Below the pieces are notes generated by a model. The model had not been told where the DNA came from. It worked only from the letters and a program-made list of their open reading frames with translations, and did not search any database. A program made the position numbers and the translations under genes. From Prunus persica (lineage: Eukaryota > Streptophyta > Magnoliopsida > Rosales > Rosaceae), in contig NC_034013.1 of NCBI RefSeq assembly GCF_000346465.2, forward strand, positions 1,178,143 through 1,242,142: 64,000 bases of DNA. Reading direction: 5' to 3'. Numbering within the stretch: the first letter of the stretch is position 1; the number at the start of each line of letters is the position of its first letter. Shown in pieces: positions 32,215 through 45,677 of this stretch.

Positions 32215-33811
32215 CATAATCGTGGTGGGAATTCCACGATTGAAAATAATTGAGCACGTGATGCATTCATCATGCCTTATCCAGATCTTGGAGCTTTGCT
32301 AACGCTTAGGCGCAATCACTTATGGCAGTGGATATGCTTGAAGTTTATAAAAACAGACAAAATAAATAAATAAAAAACTGGAAGAGGCTATTTTTCGGTG
32401 TCGTTTGTGTGAAAGCTGCCGAAAACAGGAAATATGCTGATAAGGTTAGAAGGGGCCCGAGCTCAGATTAGGCACAAAGAGTGCCACTCTCTGGGCCCAC
32501 TTCAAATTTGGATACATAAAAAACGAAGAAGAAAAATCAACGAACTCTGGGCTCGCTCAATGTCTTTTTCTACAGGATTTCTTCTTTGTTACTTGTCAAT
32601 ACTGATATTGTAAAGTAAAGAATGTGGAGCCCACAAATAATAGAACCTAATTGATTGAAGATGAATAATGGTAAAGCTTGTCTGCCAACACTCACGTGAA
32701 GTCAAAAAAATATGAGTAAGCAGCCACAGAATTCTGACTACAAGCAAGGCTTTCCCCCTTTCTTCAACAAACATACCATCTGAGAAGAAATGAGAGTCCA
32801 TATAAAGAATAAAGAAAGGAAGGAAAGAAAGAGGGTGAATGAGTAGAGAGAAAATGAGAGCAGAGAGATATTTTTTAAGAGAGAAGTCACATATATTATA
32901 AATATTAAAATTATAGTCTTATTTTTTATATATTGAAAAAGTTATTGCTGTTGTTCTTTGAGGACGTAGACAAGGGAACTATGAGATCAAGGAAGCTTCG
33001 AGTTATACTCATATGACCATACTTCTTGTTCTTCATGCATAAAACATATTCAAGTTCCATGTTCAAGACTTGACATCTAATCATTATAGTGATCATCTAA
33101 AAAAAAAAAAAAATTTAAAAAAAAAAACGTAACTAGGCCTTGATGCAATAAGAACTTTAGCATTAGCTTCATGTATGTAGGAAAAGTAGCAAATAATTTC
33201 AATTGTAAATTTTAATGTGGAAGCGTAGAAACGAGTACAAACATTTGGAAGTAAACACGTTACCATAATAATGTTGGTGTAACAACAATTAGAAGGGTTG
33301 CAATTATATAATAAATATTTATTCTTTGAGTACGTTACCAACATCTGTTATAATGGATAAAAATGGTTGCATAGGCCAGTTGATGAGGACAGTATGTACC
33401 CTCGTTACTCAAGTTTGAATCTTCCTCTAGTTTTATTACTTGTACAAATAAATAAATAAACAAAATGGTTTGTCTAAAATAACTGGTCTCACCAAAATTA
33501 AAGCAATTACATTACAACATCTTCTGCCGTGGAAAAAACACACAAAACATAAAAGAAAAATAAAAAGAGAGAGATAACAAATTATACTGGTAAGAGTAGA
33601 CTACCTCCTGTTGCTCTTGTTGGAGGGGAAAAAGCAGTGAGGGGCATATTACAGTAGAAGAGTCAGCATCAACTTCACAGCTAACAATTCCCAAGCTTTA
33701 AAGTAAGCTCAAGGTATTTGGGAGAGTTCATTCTGCTGGCCATCACCAAAACCAGAGTATTTTGAATCTTTAATCGCTTTCCACTTGTTGCACTGAACAC
33801 GCTCAAATTGC
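32215..33811. other. Spacer and 3' flank of gene X, unit B
   Basis: AT-rich. Alignable with 15630-16440 of unit A in patches (for example AATATGCTGATAAGGTTAGA, and CTTCATGTATGTAGGAAAAG). No gene apart from the 3' UTR of gene X near 33500-33811. Confidence 0.6.
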
Positions 33812-34924
33812 CTATAAAAAATTGCTTGTCATTGAAGACTTCCCCAATATATTTAGAGCCATCATCCTTTGGATCTCTTTTGCTGCATGATGCATTGATC
33901 ACTAGAGTTAAATAAATCAATGACAGAGCCATAAAATGAACACAGGGTTTGTGAAAAAGGTGATATTTTCAATGACTATATTAATAAATATTTATTCTTT
34001 GAGTAGTTAGATTTTTGCATAAAGCTTACCTTCCTCAACTGATAGCTGCATTGATCTTTTCTCTAGCTCAACGGCATGTCTGCTAAGCTCAGATGGCGAT
34101 AAATAACGAAGCGCTGATAACATTATGAACAAAGAGCATTTTCAGTGCTGGCAAAATTAAAGGCAGAAAAGTAGGTACGAAATTTTTAAAATTGAAACAG
34201 CAATGCCATAATACAATGACCTACTCTGGATGTATTCTCTCTGATCAGAATCATCAAATTGCTTCAAGAGGTTCTGCAAATGTAGAAACCCTTCTGTCCT
34301 TTGCTCATCATGGTTCTTCTCAGAACCAACCAAGTGAGGAACCATAGATTCAGGAGTGAATCTAAGGTGCCTGGAATGAGCAGCTGGCAAACCATTACTG
34401 GGCTTTCCAAGAAAAATTGGAACTGGTGGTTTACCAGGTGAAAATTTAACCGGAGAAGCCGAAGGCATTGGTGCAAATGCAGATATCTCATGTTCCTGAT
34501 TCTTGGTTCTGTCTCTAGGTAGGTCTTGCTGCTTTTGCGAACAATATCGTTTGAAATTGAGAGAGTAAGTATTTTGTTCTGTCACACCTTGAACTCTTCG
34601 CTTGCCTAGTGCTGACTCTAACTTCCTCCCACCACCGCCATGCATGAGCTGATCACTTGCACTGCTGATGCTCGTGAATTGGTGACAAGGTGGGCTCCGT
34701 GGCAACTCAGGGTTGAGTATCTTAGTTCCCAGAACCTTAATGGGATCCGCGACTGGTCGTCCTAGAAAACAATTCTCAGGATAATTTGGCATAAAGTTCC
34801 TATTATCATTCTGTACATCTCTCAATGCTATCTTTTTCATCGGTAATGTTGATTGCTTATGGCACACAGATGAACCAACCACACTGTTTCCCAGTGCATT
34901 GTTGTTGAGGTTAGAGCTCACCAT
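33812..34924 (-). CDS. Gene X, uncharacterised plant protein (unit B copy)
   Basis: Exon 1 runs from ATG 34924 to about 34225 (233 codons). It is basic and low-complexity, with KKIALRDVQNDNRN, VLGTKILNPELPRS and, at the end, LHLQNLLKQFDDSDQREYIQ. Exon 2 (34030-34123: MLSALRYLSPSELSRHAVEL, then QLSVEE) and exon 3 (33882-33812: AKEIQRMMALNILGKSS, stop) give a conserved C-terminal helix-rich tail of a plant-specific family I cannot name. The donor CCAGA|GTAGGT is good, but I see no AG acceptor right before exon 2 and the upstream AG candidates bring stops. The gene may therefore be damaged, or spliced in a way I cannot see. A 5' UTR intron precedes it. Confidence 0.55.
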
Positions 34925-35900
34925 TTGAGGGATCAGAACAACTAACTTGGCTAAGAGGATCCTAAGGTCCTGGCTGCAGAGGCATTAGCAGAAAAAGAAA
35001 GATAAAATCAATAAAGATATCCTTGAGTGAAAACAACAGCCCCAATATAACTATCATGCTAAAACACATTGAGCTTAAACGAATAGCAGATATAACAAAC
35101 ATTTTCTTCCTGCTGCGCTACTTGAATGAAAAGTATCACACAAAATAAACAAAAATTTAACTCCTCCTGCTACACAACTTGAGGTGATTTCACTATCTAT
35201 GTCGAAAATGTAGTCATTTTAACATGGAGTCACCATAAATGGCATGTTATTATAGGGAGATAAAGTTCAATTATTCAAGAAAATAAGAGCACTTTGCCAG
35301 TTTCTGAAAATGCCCTCCATCCTGAAAGCAATCTCAAATTTAAAAGACCCACCTAGAGAGTGTTTAAAGCTGGTCTCTTTATCAAATCACCTAGTGGGGA
35401 AATATTTCAACCATCCAATCTCAACATTTGGTAACAAGAAAAACAAATTTGACGAGCCCGTGAGTCCAATTTCAGCAACATATAAACATCGCCCGCCTTT
35501 TTCAAAACCCATTTGCAAAAAAAAAAAATTAGAAAAAGAAGAAACTTAATCAACTCTGCTCTAAACTGAGAGTATCAGTACAAATCTATGGTGGGTACTC
35601 ATCAACTGTTTTGCAGACAAAAGTTGCAGTCTAAATGGAGCTGCTACTATTCATAAACCCTATGAGGAAGAACTTCAAGAGCCAAAGGAAATTAAATTGA
35701 ACAAGATTCGATTATATAATAAATATTGGTGCGTGCGTGTAAGAGAGAGAGAGAGAGATAGAGAGGGTGCGATGCTCAAATTTGTAATAGATAAACAGCA
35801 GAGATTCATAGAGTGGAGAAAGAATTACCGTTTGGAGTTGGAGTTGGAGTTGGAGTTGGGGGGATCTGCAAGTGTTTGGAATGGATCTGAGGGTGAGGGA
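34925..35900 (-). other. 5' UTR and UTR intron of gene X
   Basis: On the minus strand an acceptor TCTGCAG lies near 34976. A matching donor, CCAAACG|GTAATTC, lies near 35829, after a (CCAACT)n stretch at 35832-35862 (TTGGAG repeats on plus). A TATA-like CTATATTTTAAACCC lies near 35957-35971. Together these suggest a first non-coding exon around 35830-35930. The interval between is otherwise gene-free. Confidence 0.4.
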
Positions 35901-36119
35901 GGGAGACTGTTCAAAAAAGGAAATTTGGCTCCAAAGGAGGCGGAGAGGTTTAAACTGGGTTTAAAATATAGGCGGGACCCACGCTACGTAGATTGGGCCC
36001 ATCGGCCTATGCAGGAAGGTACGTTTTTTGATCCAATAACTTCCATTCCATGTTGTGCGTTTACTGAATTTTTTGTATTTTCACAAAAACTCGTGAAGTT
36101 TTTAAAATTGCATTAAATT

Positions 36120-37157
36120 AACCTCCTCTTTGTTTTCAATTTATTTACATTGATACTCATCGAAATTTTTTTTCTTCATATTTTCACAAAACTTATGAGG
36201 TTTTTAATGGAATGAATTTTGTAAAAATAATTTGAAATTTCAAAGAATATTAGTGTAATTTTTGAAATCTCGGGAGTTTAGTGGGAGACTTTGGAAAAAC
36301 CCAAAGGAGAGAGAAAATTTTTAAAAGAAGCAAAAATGGACAAAATTACCCTTATTTATTTTTTAATTTCCTAAGAAATCCTTTACATTTGCATGTCTTT
36401 GGTTTGAAAGTTGAGAGGTTATTCTGTCTTTTTTGAAAAAGCTTTGGCTTTTTCCAAAAGTGAAAATTTTTTTATGGGTAAAACCTAAATTTACTTAGTA
36501 ATAAAAATACTAACAATCTTTACAAGGTGTCAATGTAAAAAATTCTATCTACTACCCACTAGTAAGTTACCTGAGCGAGTAGTTCATTGTAAACAGGTAT
36601 AAAAATGTTGACTATATTTTACCTTTCAATGATTTACTTATGTTGTACAGGTAAATTAATAGACTAATTGGCCAACCAAAGTACGTACAATATTTTACAC
36701 TAACAAAACCACTCATTAATCAAAGAATATAAGCAGCCAGCCGAATCCTTAACTCGGCATTTATCTGCAAATCATTAGTCTCATATTCGAAATCCAATGT
36801 CACCTCTCCTCCCCTCCCCTCCCAAACTTTGACAAAAATAAAATAAAATCAAAGACCATAAGCATAAGTCCCCAACAAAAGGCAGAGAAAACCAAACCAA
36901 AGAACCCATCCACATGCTCAATTTCTCATGAACCATTACCAATCCCCATCTATTCCCACCCTTTGGACCCCAAAATGCAAGTGAACGTTACAATAATCTA
37001 GAATGGAAGTAACATGCCCAACATAGTGTGTAGAAAGACACTATTGTAGTAGATCACGTTATGGGGCGATCCTACTAAGTTTTTTTTTTTTAGCGAAATA
37101 AATATAATGTTGTCACATGGAAAAAAAGAAAAAAATAATTCTAATTACTTTATGAAT
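36120..37157. other. Intergenic, no gene
   Basis: AT-rich DNA between gene X's promoter and the 3' end of the XEG113-like gene. No ORF or repeat of note. Confidence 0.6.
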
Positions 37158-37415
37158 AATTCTACTCTTACCACATTTGTATACCACATTTCCATACCAC
37201 CTTATGTGGCAGATGAAGTGAACAGCTACATCAATTAAAAGTATTTAATATTTTCTTTTCTTTTATGATTGATTAACACTTTTTTAAAAAAATGATAATA
37301 AAACTTTCTTTATTAAAATGCAGTTCATTGATTTTAATTAATGTGACATATGATATGGACATGCCACATCATGTGGTATAGAAATGTGCGATAAAAATGT
37401 GGCAAGTGTAGCATT
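37158..37415. mobile_element. MITE with about 55-bp inverted termini
   Basis: The left end AATTCTACTCTTACCACATTT...CCTTATGTGGCA pairs with the reverse complement of the right end, AATGCTACACTTGCCACATTT...CATGATGTGGCA. 258 bp, AT-rich, no coding capacity, no clear target duplication. It lies 370 bp downstream of the XEG113-like stop codon. Confidence 0.65.
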
Positions 37416-37782
37416 ACTCTTAGTTTATTGATAACAGAAGAAACCTATATTTCCAAAAAAATAAAGGATTCCATTTCAAAAATCTTACAAAATAAATAAG
37501 AAACGTGAAAATAAAAAGTTTCCGTTTTTCTTTTATTTGAGCTATGGAGATATTGATACACGTCAAAACAAGATTTCTTTACTGATACACAAGATGACGG
37601 CATTTCAGCATCAAATTACATTCTTAAGATGGACACAGCCTCTCCATGTACAAATGTGGATGCAGTCCTCTCCGTTGGATATAATTATAAGTTAGGAACT
37701 AATTTGTGTGAGAGATTTCTTTCCGTATTTCTCCCATGCTCTGCTTGTGTGTTGACAAACATACACGAGTGTAGCTAGGGTT

Positions 37783-40700
37783 TTATGGTGGCGGGTGATC
37801 ATCCTCTGGTGTTTGAGGTGGGATAGGTTTCCAACCTGGTTTCTCATCCCAGTACATGTCATAGTATATGTGACCAGGAGTGTGTTCCGCCACACAACAC
37901 CATATACCAACGTACCGCTTCACGCGGTTCCTGAATTTCTCTTCCCTTGCCTGAGCGTAAATTCATATATCATCAGAACATGATAAATAAGCATGTACTA
38001 ACGGTTCAACCATTAATAAGAGACCAAAGAAAAAAAAAATATCGAAAAGACTTGCCTTGTCAGTGAAACCTGGGAAGGCATCTTGCATAGAAGAAAACTG
38101 AATTACTTTTACATCCTTGAATGAGGAGAATATTGTCTTGAACTGCATATACAAGTGAAATACAATATAATAAAAATATTAGAGTTAATAGAAACATTGC
38201 TAGACAGAGTTAGAAGGAAAAAAAAAAACATTCTAGAATATTATGTCTCAAAAGTCGGTCTGAGTCCTGACCACCTATATCTTGTCACAGTACTTATCCC
38301 CTTTAAAGGCCACTTAAACTCTGACCATTTCATGAGCCAATGATGAATATAGTTTGATTAACTGATAATGTTTGAACAAACTGGCCCAGTTTCAGCTTCT
38401 CAATAAATTAGAGATCATTATAGATGCCAACCCTACAAGGGTGTCCCTCAAATAAGTTATTTGAGGGATCCCTCAACTGAAGCTCTGTATATAGAGTGCC
38501 AAAAATGACAGATAGCCTTTCACTAAACCGTATATGTATATATTAATAGATGTATAGAGTCTTTTCAAGAAAATAAGTGCGTACACACACACACACATTC
38601 AGAATACCGTTTCTTCATCGCTTCTCTTTGGAAATCTCAGCACTCCTGATGGGCTGGTAGTATTTGAAGCAACGCAGTCTCGGGTTCCTTCTTGACAAAG
38701 CTGGACCTCAAGCCATGATTCTTTCACCTGAAAAAAAGATTCATAAATGTATAAGCGGTACTCTAAGGGAGGGAGGGAAGAGGGGGGGTGGGGGTGGGGG
38801 GTTGTTGGTTAGTATAGAAGATAAGTGCTACTTTTGAGTTTAAGTGTTAAGTTTCACTGATACTCATTTACCTGTTTTGGCATCAATGGATTGTCAAAAA
38901 ATGAGTATTCTCTTATATTGATCTGGGGCCCAAATATCTCCTCTGGCAATTCCTTGAGCAAGACATTTACCTGCATTCACAGTAGTCTTTCATTAGCTTC
39001 CAGAGGAGACTCAGAATAGGAAAACCAGAGTAAAATGTGACTTTGAGATCCCTTAATATTCCTATGATTTATTTGTTCAACTCGTAGGAAGCTTCACTCA
39101 GTACAAACAGACCCATTATTATGAACAACGGATTTCAATTCGGTTTAAACGAAATGTAAGCTTTGACAAATGATGGAAAATAGCTATAAAGTAAACAACA
39201 ATTTTTAGAAATAAATATTAAGAACTACTCCAGATAATTAAAAGTTGGGCAGGAAGAAACTGGTCCAGACTAATTTCAGAGAGAGCTTGGTATGGATTAA
39301 AGAAAAAGAGGTAAAACAAAAGCAAAAAAGAGAAAATCGACTGTTCTGAGGTAGCTGTAGGGAAAACAATATAACCGACATCCTCTTCTTACTGCCTCTT
39401 TTTCTCTCGGCAAACCTTTTTCCAGTATATTTTGTATTTCAGCTTTATCTACAATGAAAACCTTTTAAATGATTATAACAAAGGGTCCACAGATAGGATA
39501 GAGAAAGAAAAGAAAAATAAAATTATGCACACAATCCTTGTGGTTAGATTGTAAAATTCGTATTGTCCTTGGGGTTTGCTTCATGACACTTATTCTTTCT
39601 TTTATGTGGTTTCCTCAGTAACAAAAACTCATTAATTTTTTGAGAAGATGAAGCATTTGCATGCAGCACGATGATTTTTTAGGTTTCCATGAAAAATAAT
39701 TTGTGAAAAATACCATACATCCCTCATATTGTGGTTTCCTCCATAAAAAGTGGAGATTAAGAATGAAAGAAACAAGGGTCACATCATCTATTCAGCACAC
39801 ATTTTCAGGGAATCATACCAAAAATCATGCGGCCAGGCTTAGTTTCCTATCGGAGTCAAATTTTGTGTAATTGAGGAAAATCCAAGGGAAGCATAACCCC
39901 TAAACCATCATGAGGGTGCTGGACTACATCCAACAAGACACAAATGACAAGGAAAAGGCACTTCCAGAATCCATACCATCTAGGAAAACCCCCTTTGCAA
40001 CTAATCATGCTCAAGAATGGCGAATAGAAGATCATAATTAATTTCAATCAGAAAATTTAACTGACATTTCTAGTAATCCTTATAGGTTTTCAACCAGGGT
40101 AGTGACATCTAAATAATCAGCACAAACACTGGTCAACAGACTGCATCAGAAATTTAAATAGGGGAGGAAGGCTAAATTTCTAATTTAGACCATAGCAAGG
40201 ATGACCAAGTTAATATTATGATCATTATTTTTCTCCAATGACATTATAATTCACTCACTACTTCAAAAACTAAACTCTAGTGGCAAAAGCCATGAATTTG
40301 TCTGTCAGCTGTCTTGACGTCGAGAATGTAACTGATATCCTGCTGTTTAAGTACAACGGCTGATTTAATAGAAACTTGTCCCAATGGACGTCAACCTCTA
40401 ACAACGAAAATTTTCTGAGCAATCTTGTCTATTGAGGAAGCAAAGAAAACAAAAGTATATAAAATTAGCTCCGACAAACAGGACATACCTCAAATACATG
40501 GTCAAGAGGGCAAATAAAAGGTTGTCGAGTGATAGATCCCTCAAGGACACCAGGGTGGGGAAACCACAGCCTATCCAACCTGCACCACAGTGGAGGCATG
40601 ACCTGAAAATCACAAATACAAAATATGAAGAATATGAACTCCATATGCATTAGTTCAGCAACAATTATGGATTTCAAACCAGGTACGTAATATTGGCACA

Positions 40701-43700
40701 ATGTTGATTGATTATTTTAGCGGACAGATTCTAGAGCCTTATCCTTATAACCAAACCAATAAGCAAAACAGCACGGTATATAGGCTAAGACCAATTTGAT
40801 GTAAGTGACCAATTTGATTGCACTTTGTTAAAGCTGATGCATCCAACCTAAGACACTACTAGTGGAGAGGCCTAAGAGTTTGTATAACACCCTGCTCATG
40901 TGTGGATGGACTAAGCCAAACTGATAGATTAATTATGTAGGATGACATGGAGCATGTGAGGCCAATTGGGCCTAAAACATGGATAAATTGCCCACTCTGA
41001 TACCATGTTGAAGTTGGAGCATCCAACCAAAGTGGGCTATAGTGGAGAAGCACATTATTTTGTGTATCGAGATGCAAGGCATATAGTGCCTCATGTGCAA
41101 TTTCTATATTCTCATAGAAGAAACAACTATTTACTTATGATTATGATAGTTAGGATCTTGCTACATGTCAAACTTGCAGGACCCTACAAAATTTACACTA
41201 AACCTTGTATGTGATAGTAAATGAGACATGCATGATAGAACCTGTTGAATAAGTCCACAATTTCCATCCCTATATAATTCTATTAACAGCTATCAGTGTC
41301 ATGCGAAGCATTTTCAGGTGAAGAGAAGCTAAATACACTAAAATAGTAACAATTGATTGTGACAACGGTGAATCAAAATTTGCAATATCACCCAGATATG
41401 TATAAATAAAACAAACACAAATTCCTTCAATAATCCCACACTAAAATTCATTCACTCATTTATCACTGAAACATTCCAGTCCAACAAAAATGTGCAGCGA
41501 AATAAAACAAAATGATAGATATTTTCTCACCAAGGTGCGATTCAACAAGGAAGAAATGGCAAGTGCCATCCTTATCTGCTTTATCTGAACAAAGCCATTT
41601 CGGATATAAATTATATGATGCAACACTGTAATATCCAGATCATTGCTAAAAGTTAATGGAAGCAGGTTAGCACATACATACTTGGTAATTAATAAGAGAA
41701 AAATGTGATTTAACATTATGCTCCCCATCTAGTAACAAGCTCTTCGGAATAGATGGCTTAAATGACAAAAACCCTCCTGCATAAATTTCCAAAGATGTCA
41801 AGCGGCATTAGCATGAGAACAGTCATCAGTACAATATGAACAAATGCCAGAGTAGCGAATCCAGATATTCAAGTGGTCAAATTTTCAGTTCTATGCAAAC
41901 TTTTTTATTGCTGATGAGGTGGCAAGTTTTGACGAAAATTCAGACTTAGGCAGTGGTTTGGTTATTGGAATGAACAGAGGAACGGACTGGCATTCCTATA
42001 AAATGTCCATTTCCCCAAAATGATACCAATTTTCAATTCTTCCTACTTTACTCTCCAGCTCTCAGCATTCTATTCTAATTCTAATTCCATTATGTTCTAA
42101 TGGTTAAATCTACCAATCAAAGAGTACCTTAGTTTCTTTAGTACAAGAGCAAATTTCAGAAATGTAAATGAGCATGAAAGATCAAGCTCCATGAGATGGG
42201 AGGAAACTTAACTGAGAAGATGCAAAGAAAATGATACACATTCACCTTCACAGAAGCAAGCAGTTGCAAGAAAAATGCATCCTAAGAAGATCGAGAAGAT
42301 GTGCAATGCATGGCACAAATATTGGTGATATTTTATGTTAGTACCTGGTGCATCATAGTATTCTGGTGGGTCATAGAAAACCATGCCTTCACGTAGTCGG
42401 TGGCGCTTTCCTTCAGTACCCGCATACTGGAATGTGGTATGCACTGCGTATGGCTCCAACCTCAATTGCTGATACATGGCCTGCCATTAAACCATTAAAA
42501 AGCTTAGGACTTGTGCGATACACAACCTTTTATAGCTTATATGGACTACGTTCACGCAAGAAACCTAAGTTTGAGGGTGCAATTGAGGAAAAGATGGAAG
42601 AAAACTATAAATCCATGCCGAGATTAACTATGAAGATACAATGTCCAAACTACCAAAGAAAAACTATACAACCCTACCTGGACAAAATATGTATGCCCGC
42701 TACAAAATATGCTTGCAGGCAAAACTCCCAGCTTCAGATTTCCATCAAAAGCATACACAAGTCCACTCTCTCCATCAACAGGTGGTCCTAACTGCTTCCT
42801 TACGAGATCATTAAACCCATTCTGATCCCATATCTTTTCATCAGCTAGAAGCATATCTTTCCATTCCTTGGCCAATCTTTTAGCAGCATCTGTTGGCCGC
42901 CAGTGGAAAATTCCAATATTGTAGGCAGCACCAACTGCTAGAGGGAAGAAATCAGCAAAATAACCAAAGCAATAACTTTAACATAAACAATCAACAAGGG
43001 TAACAACAGAGACTAGGCTGGAGTCAAAATTGAAAAACAGTAATGAAGGTATCCACAGAAACAGGGAAAGTTACGGATCCTATACTAGTATCCCCAAGGG
43101 GTAGACCCCTCCCAAAGTATTAGCGTAGTTATAATTTGTGGCTGGACACAAATTCATGTCACCAGATACAGAGATCCAGCACATGGAATAGCTGCAAACA
43201 TTTTATGCACGTATAGGATAGTGGAGATGAAAAAAGAAGTATTTTTACACAAAATCTTCACCTTGTTGCCAAATGTCCAACCTGTCATCAGTGACTGTTG
43301 GTACAACTTGATCACTGGAAGTCAAGACATCTGCTTCAGGATAGCGAGCAAGATATGGAAGTGGGTCCTGTTCCACGAAAAAAGATATATGATAACTCAT
43401 AATCGTCAGACGAAAAAACCAAACAAGTAAGCATTCTTGACAAAAAAATATTAAGAATTAAAGTACTAGCTGAAAAACTACCTTTAACCAAACCATGTCG
43501 GTATCGCACATCAAGAGCTCATAGCCATAAGGGAGGATTGAGTCTATCAGTATAACTTTTTCTCTCCCCATCTTGTGGAATGTTGGTGATCCCCATCCAA
43601 CATCTATTGTGCTCATATGGCTGCCCATATCAAATACTGGAACACCTTTCCAGTACAAAGCCTCCAACAGTTTGGTGTCCATTGCACCTAAGCCATCAAT

Positions 43701-45032
43701 TTCAAACTCATAAGTGCAGACATAAATAGAAATACAAAAACATATGTTTCCTTACAAGGAAATGGAATAGATATGTAAAGAAATTGGAAAGGCCAAAAAG
43801 ACATAAAAGTGCACAACCCAGAATGCGGGGTAGCTTACCAATGAGAAGGTTAGAAAGCCCCAGATCAGTCAAGTGTTTAACCCAAGTCAGGATAAAATCC
43901 ATGAATGCATAGTTCCCAAAGGTCACAATAATGACGTTATCCTTCACTCTTTCCTGAACCAGTTCTTTGCTCAGTCTAAATTTCTTCAAGGCTGGCATTT
44001 TCTTTGTGTGTAGGGGAGCTTCCCAAATGGGTCTTGTTGACATGCTTCGAGGCTCTAGGGAAGGTGTGGGAACTGCTTGTACTATTGCTGGTTCAGAAAC
44101 ATTGGGTGCTTGCTCTACAGGAGGAGAACCTACATCTGTAGCAATTTGTGAATTCACAAAAATTAAAGATATGCAGGGAGAGGGAGATGACTGAAATCAT
44201 AGACAGAAAGCTTACTGAATGAACACCAAATATTGCAAGAAAGGGTGCATTGACAAGAAGCAAATGGCTTGAGTTCTACAATATTACTGATGGCACCATG
44301 GAAAATTAAATTTACTACTTTACTATGTAGGAACCGCATGCAGTGTAATCATTAATAAAGTGAAAATACGATATACAAAGGTGCCACAATGTTTAAAGCT
44401 TGAAACTTTTGGTGTGTAACAACAAACAAGAACCACAAAGTTGATCCACTTTTTTCAACCCAAGAAAAAACACAAAAAAACTAAACTAAAGCACCAAAAG
44501 TCAGACGTTTGATCACAGGACAAGAGCAAAGTTGAGTTGAGTTTCTAAATGAGCTTATGCTGTCACAGTCGAATCAGTTAAATCACTTAGCGATATAAGT
44601 TAGTATTTGCCATTAGTTAGAGATGTGGCGGGAAGAGTGAAATGGATCCTGTATAAACAAGAGCACCATTGCGACTCCACAAGAATAAAAGACAATGAAA
44701 ATACAATTTCCAGTGCTAAGCACATAAGCGTTGAATTATTCAACGGGCAACTAAAATCTCAAAAACCCATTTCCAATATGTGATGAAAGTGATAGAAATT
44801 GAAGGATAAGCGTAAGAAACAATAACAAAATCAATGGGCTAGGAAACCCAAAAGTAAAAAGCAGAGAGAGAAACTGACGGGAAAGCCAGGAGGTGGTGGA
44901 ATCTGCAGCAGACTTGCCAGAGTAAATGGCCGATATCACATACAAAGACGAGAAGATGATCCCAATTATTACAGTGGCGTATATAGTCACGAACACTGGC
45001 TTCGCATTGTCAAACGCATTCCTCCACCCCAT
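37783..45032 (-). CDS. XEG113: XEG113-like arabinosyltransferase (GT77), 13 exons, about 631 aa
   Basis: Predicted Golgi type II membrane enzyme that extends arabinose chains on hydroxyproline of extensins. Exons: 45032-44879, 44135-43839, 43687-43482, 43367-43262, 42937-42678, 42480-42345, 41776-41682, 41584-41531, 40602-40489, 38970-38872, 38727-38608, 38142-38056, 37950-37783. Phases agree throughout. The N-terminus MGWRNAFDNAKPVF is followed by a membrane anchor (VTIYATVIIGIIFSSLYVI). The nucleotide-sugar DxD motif sits in LLMCDTDMVWLKD, and VGAAYNIGIFHWRPT and MPPLWCRLDRLWFPHPGVL are family blocks. Length is close to the 644 aa I recall for Arabidopsis XEG113. Exon 2 could alternatively start at 44129. 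Intron 12 uses a GC donor. Confidence 0.88.
38429..38487. mobile_element. Half of a MITE in XEG113 intron 11
   Basis: CCCTACAAGGGTGTCCCTCA followed by AATAAGTTATTTGAGGGATC matches one terminus of the complete MITE at 46253-46652. Only one end is present. Confidence 0.6.
40826..41100 (-). mobile_element. TRIM-like or truncated copia remnant in XEG113 intron 8
   Basis: Two similar segments start TGTTAAAGCTGATGCATCC (40826) and TGTTGAAGTTGGAGCATCC (41006) and look like two short LTRs. Right against the second, on the minus strand, is TGGTATCAGAG (plus 40995-41005), the initiator tRNA-Met primer-binding site. The interior between them is under 180 bp with no ORF, which suits a TRIM or heavily deleted copia element. 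Confidence 0.6.
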
Positions 45033-45677
45033 TGTTTCGGTTTTGGGATTTGTTTGCTTGTTTGATTATCCTTCCCACGCCATTAACATCATCTTCTTTC
45101 TTCTTTCTTCTGGGGAAGAAGAAGAAAGAAAACCCTAAATCCAAATGGAACCAATCTGAATCTGAGAGGTTTATTTCACTTGTTTCTCTCTCAGCTCTCA
45201 GGCTCCCAACTGGTAAAGGTCAACTCCAGGCTGAGCCTCCATGTTTGTCCCCTTTATTTCTCATTCTTTACTCTCTTTGCCTATTTTTTACCAGTAATAA
45301 GAGAAGGTTTGGTTTGGTTTAATGTGAATCTGTAATCCGTGGCAAAAAATTAATATATATTTTTTAATTTAAAATTTTCCATATGCGAAGGGAAGATTCT
45401 GACATAATTGATTGAACAGTTGATTATGAAATAATTGACTAATTAAAATGTTGATTATTCTGTCTTGTATTTGGTTGGTGAATGTACTCGTCCTTCAAAT
45501 TTTATTTCAATATTTGACGTTTACTATTTTGCCCTCGTGTGAAGAATCCTATTTTAGCTTACGGTCATTTGGACCAATTCCCGTGTTTAGATAAAAAAAT
45601 ATATAAAAATAAAAAAATTTCGCGTGGGAAAAAAACATAGAATTTGGAAATCATAAATCCTAACTTTAAATTCTATC

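Larger units (their letters stand above)
24660..34770. repeat. Tandem segmental duplication, unit B
   Basis: Catalase copy 2, spacer and full-length gene X, colinear with unit A. Unit-B-specific insertions: a 1.1-kb inverted-repeat element in catalase intron 2 (27530-28650), a 180-bp AT-rich insertion (about 29789-29969), a 715-bp LTR-like insertion (about 30056-30770), a MITE (31557-31688) and a solo LTR (31774-32209). Confidence 0.9.

Noticed and set aside
35697..36116. 139-codon plus frame with LELELELEL repeat
   Set aside because: It runs antisense across gene X's putative UTR exon. The repeat is a (TTGGAG)n microsatellite.
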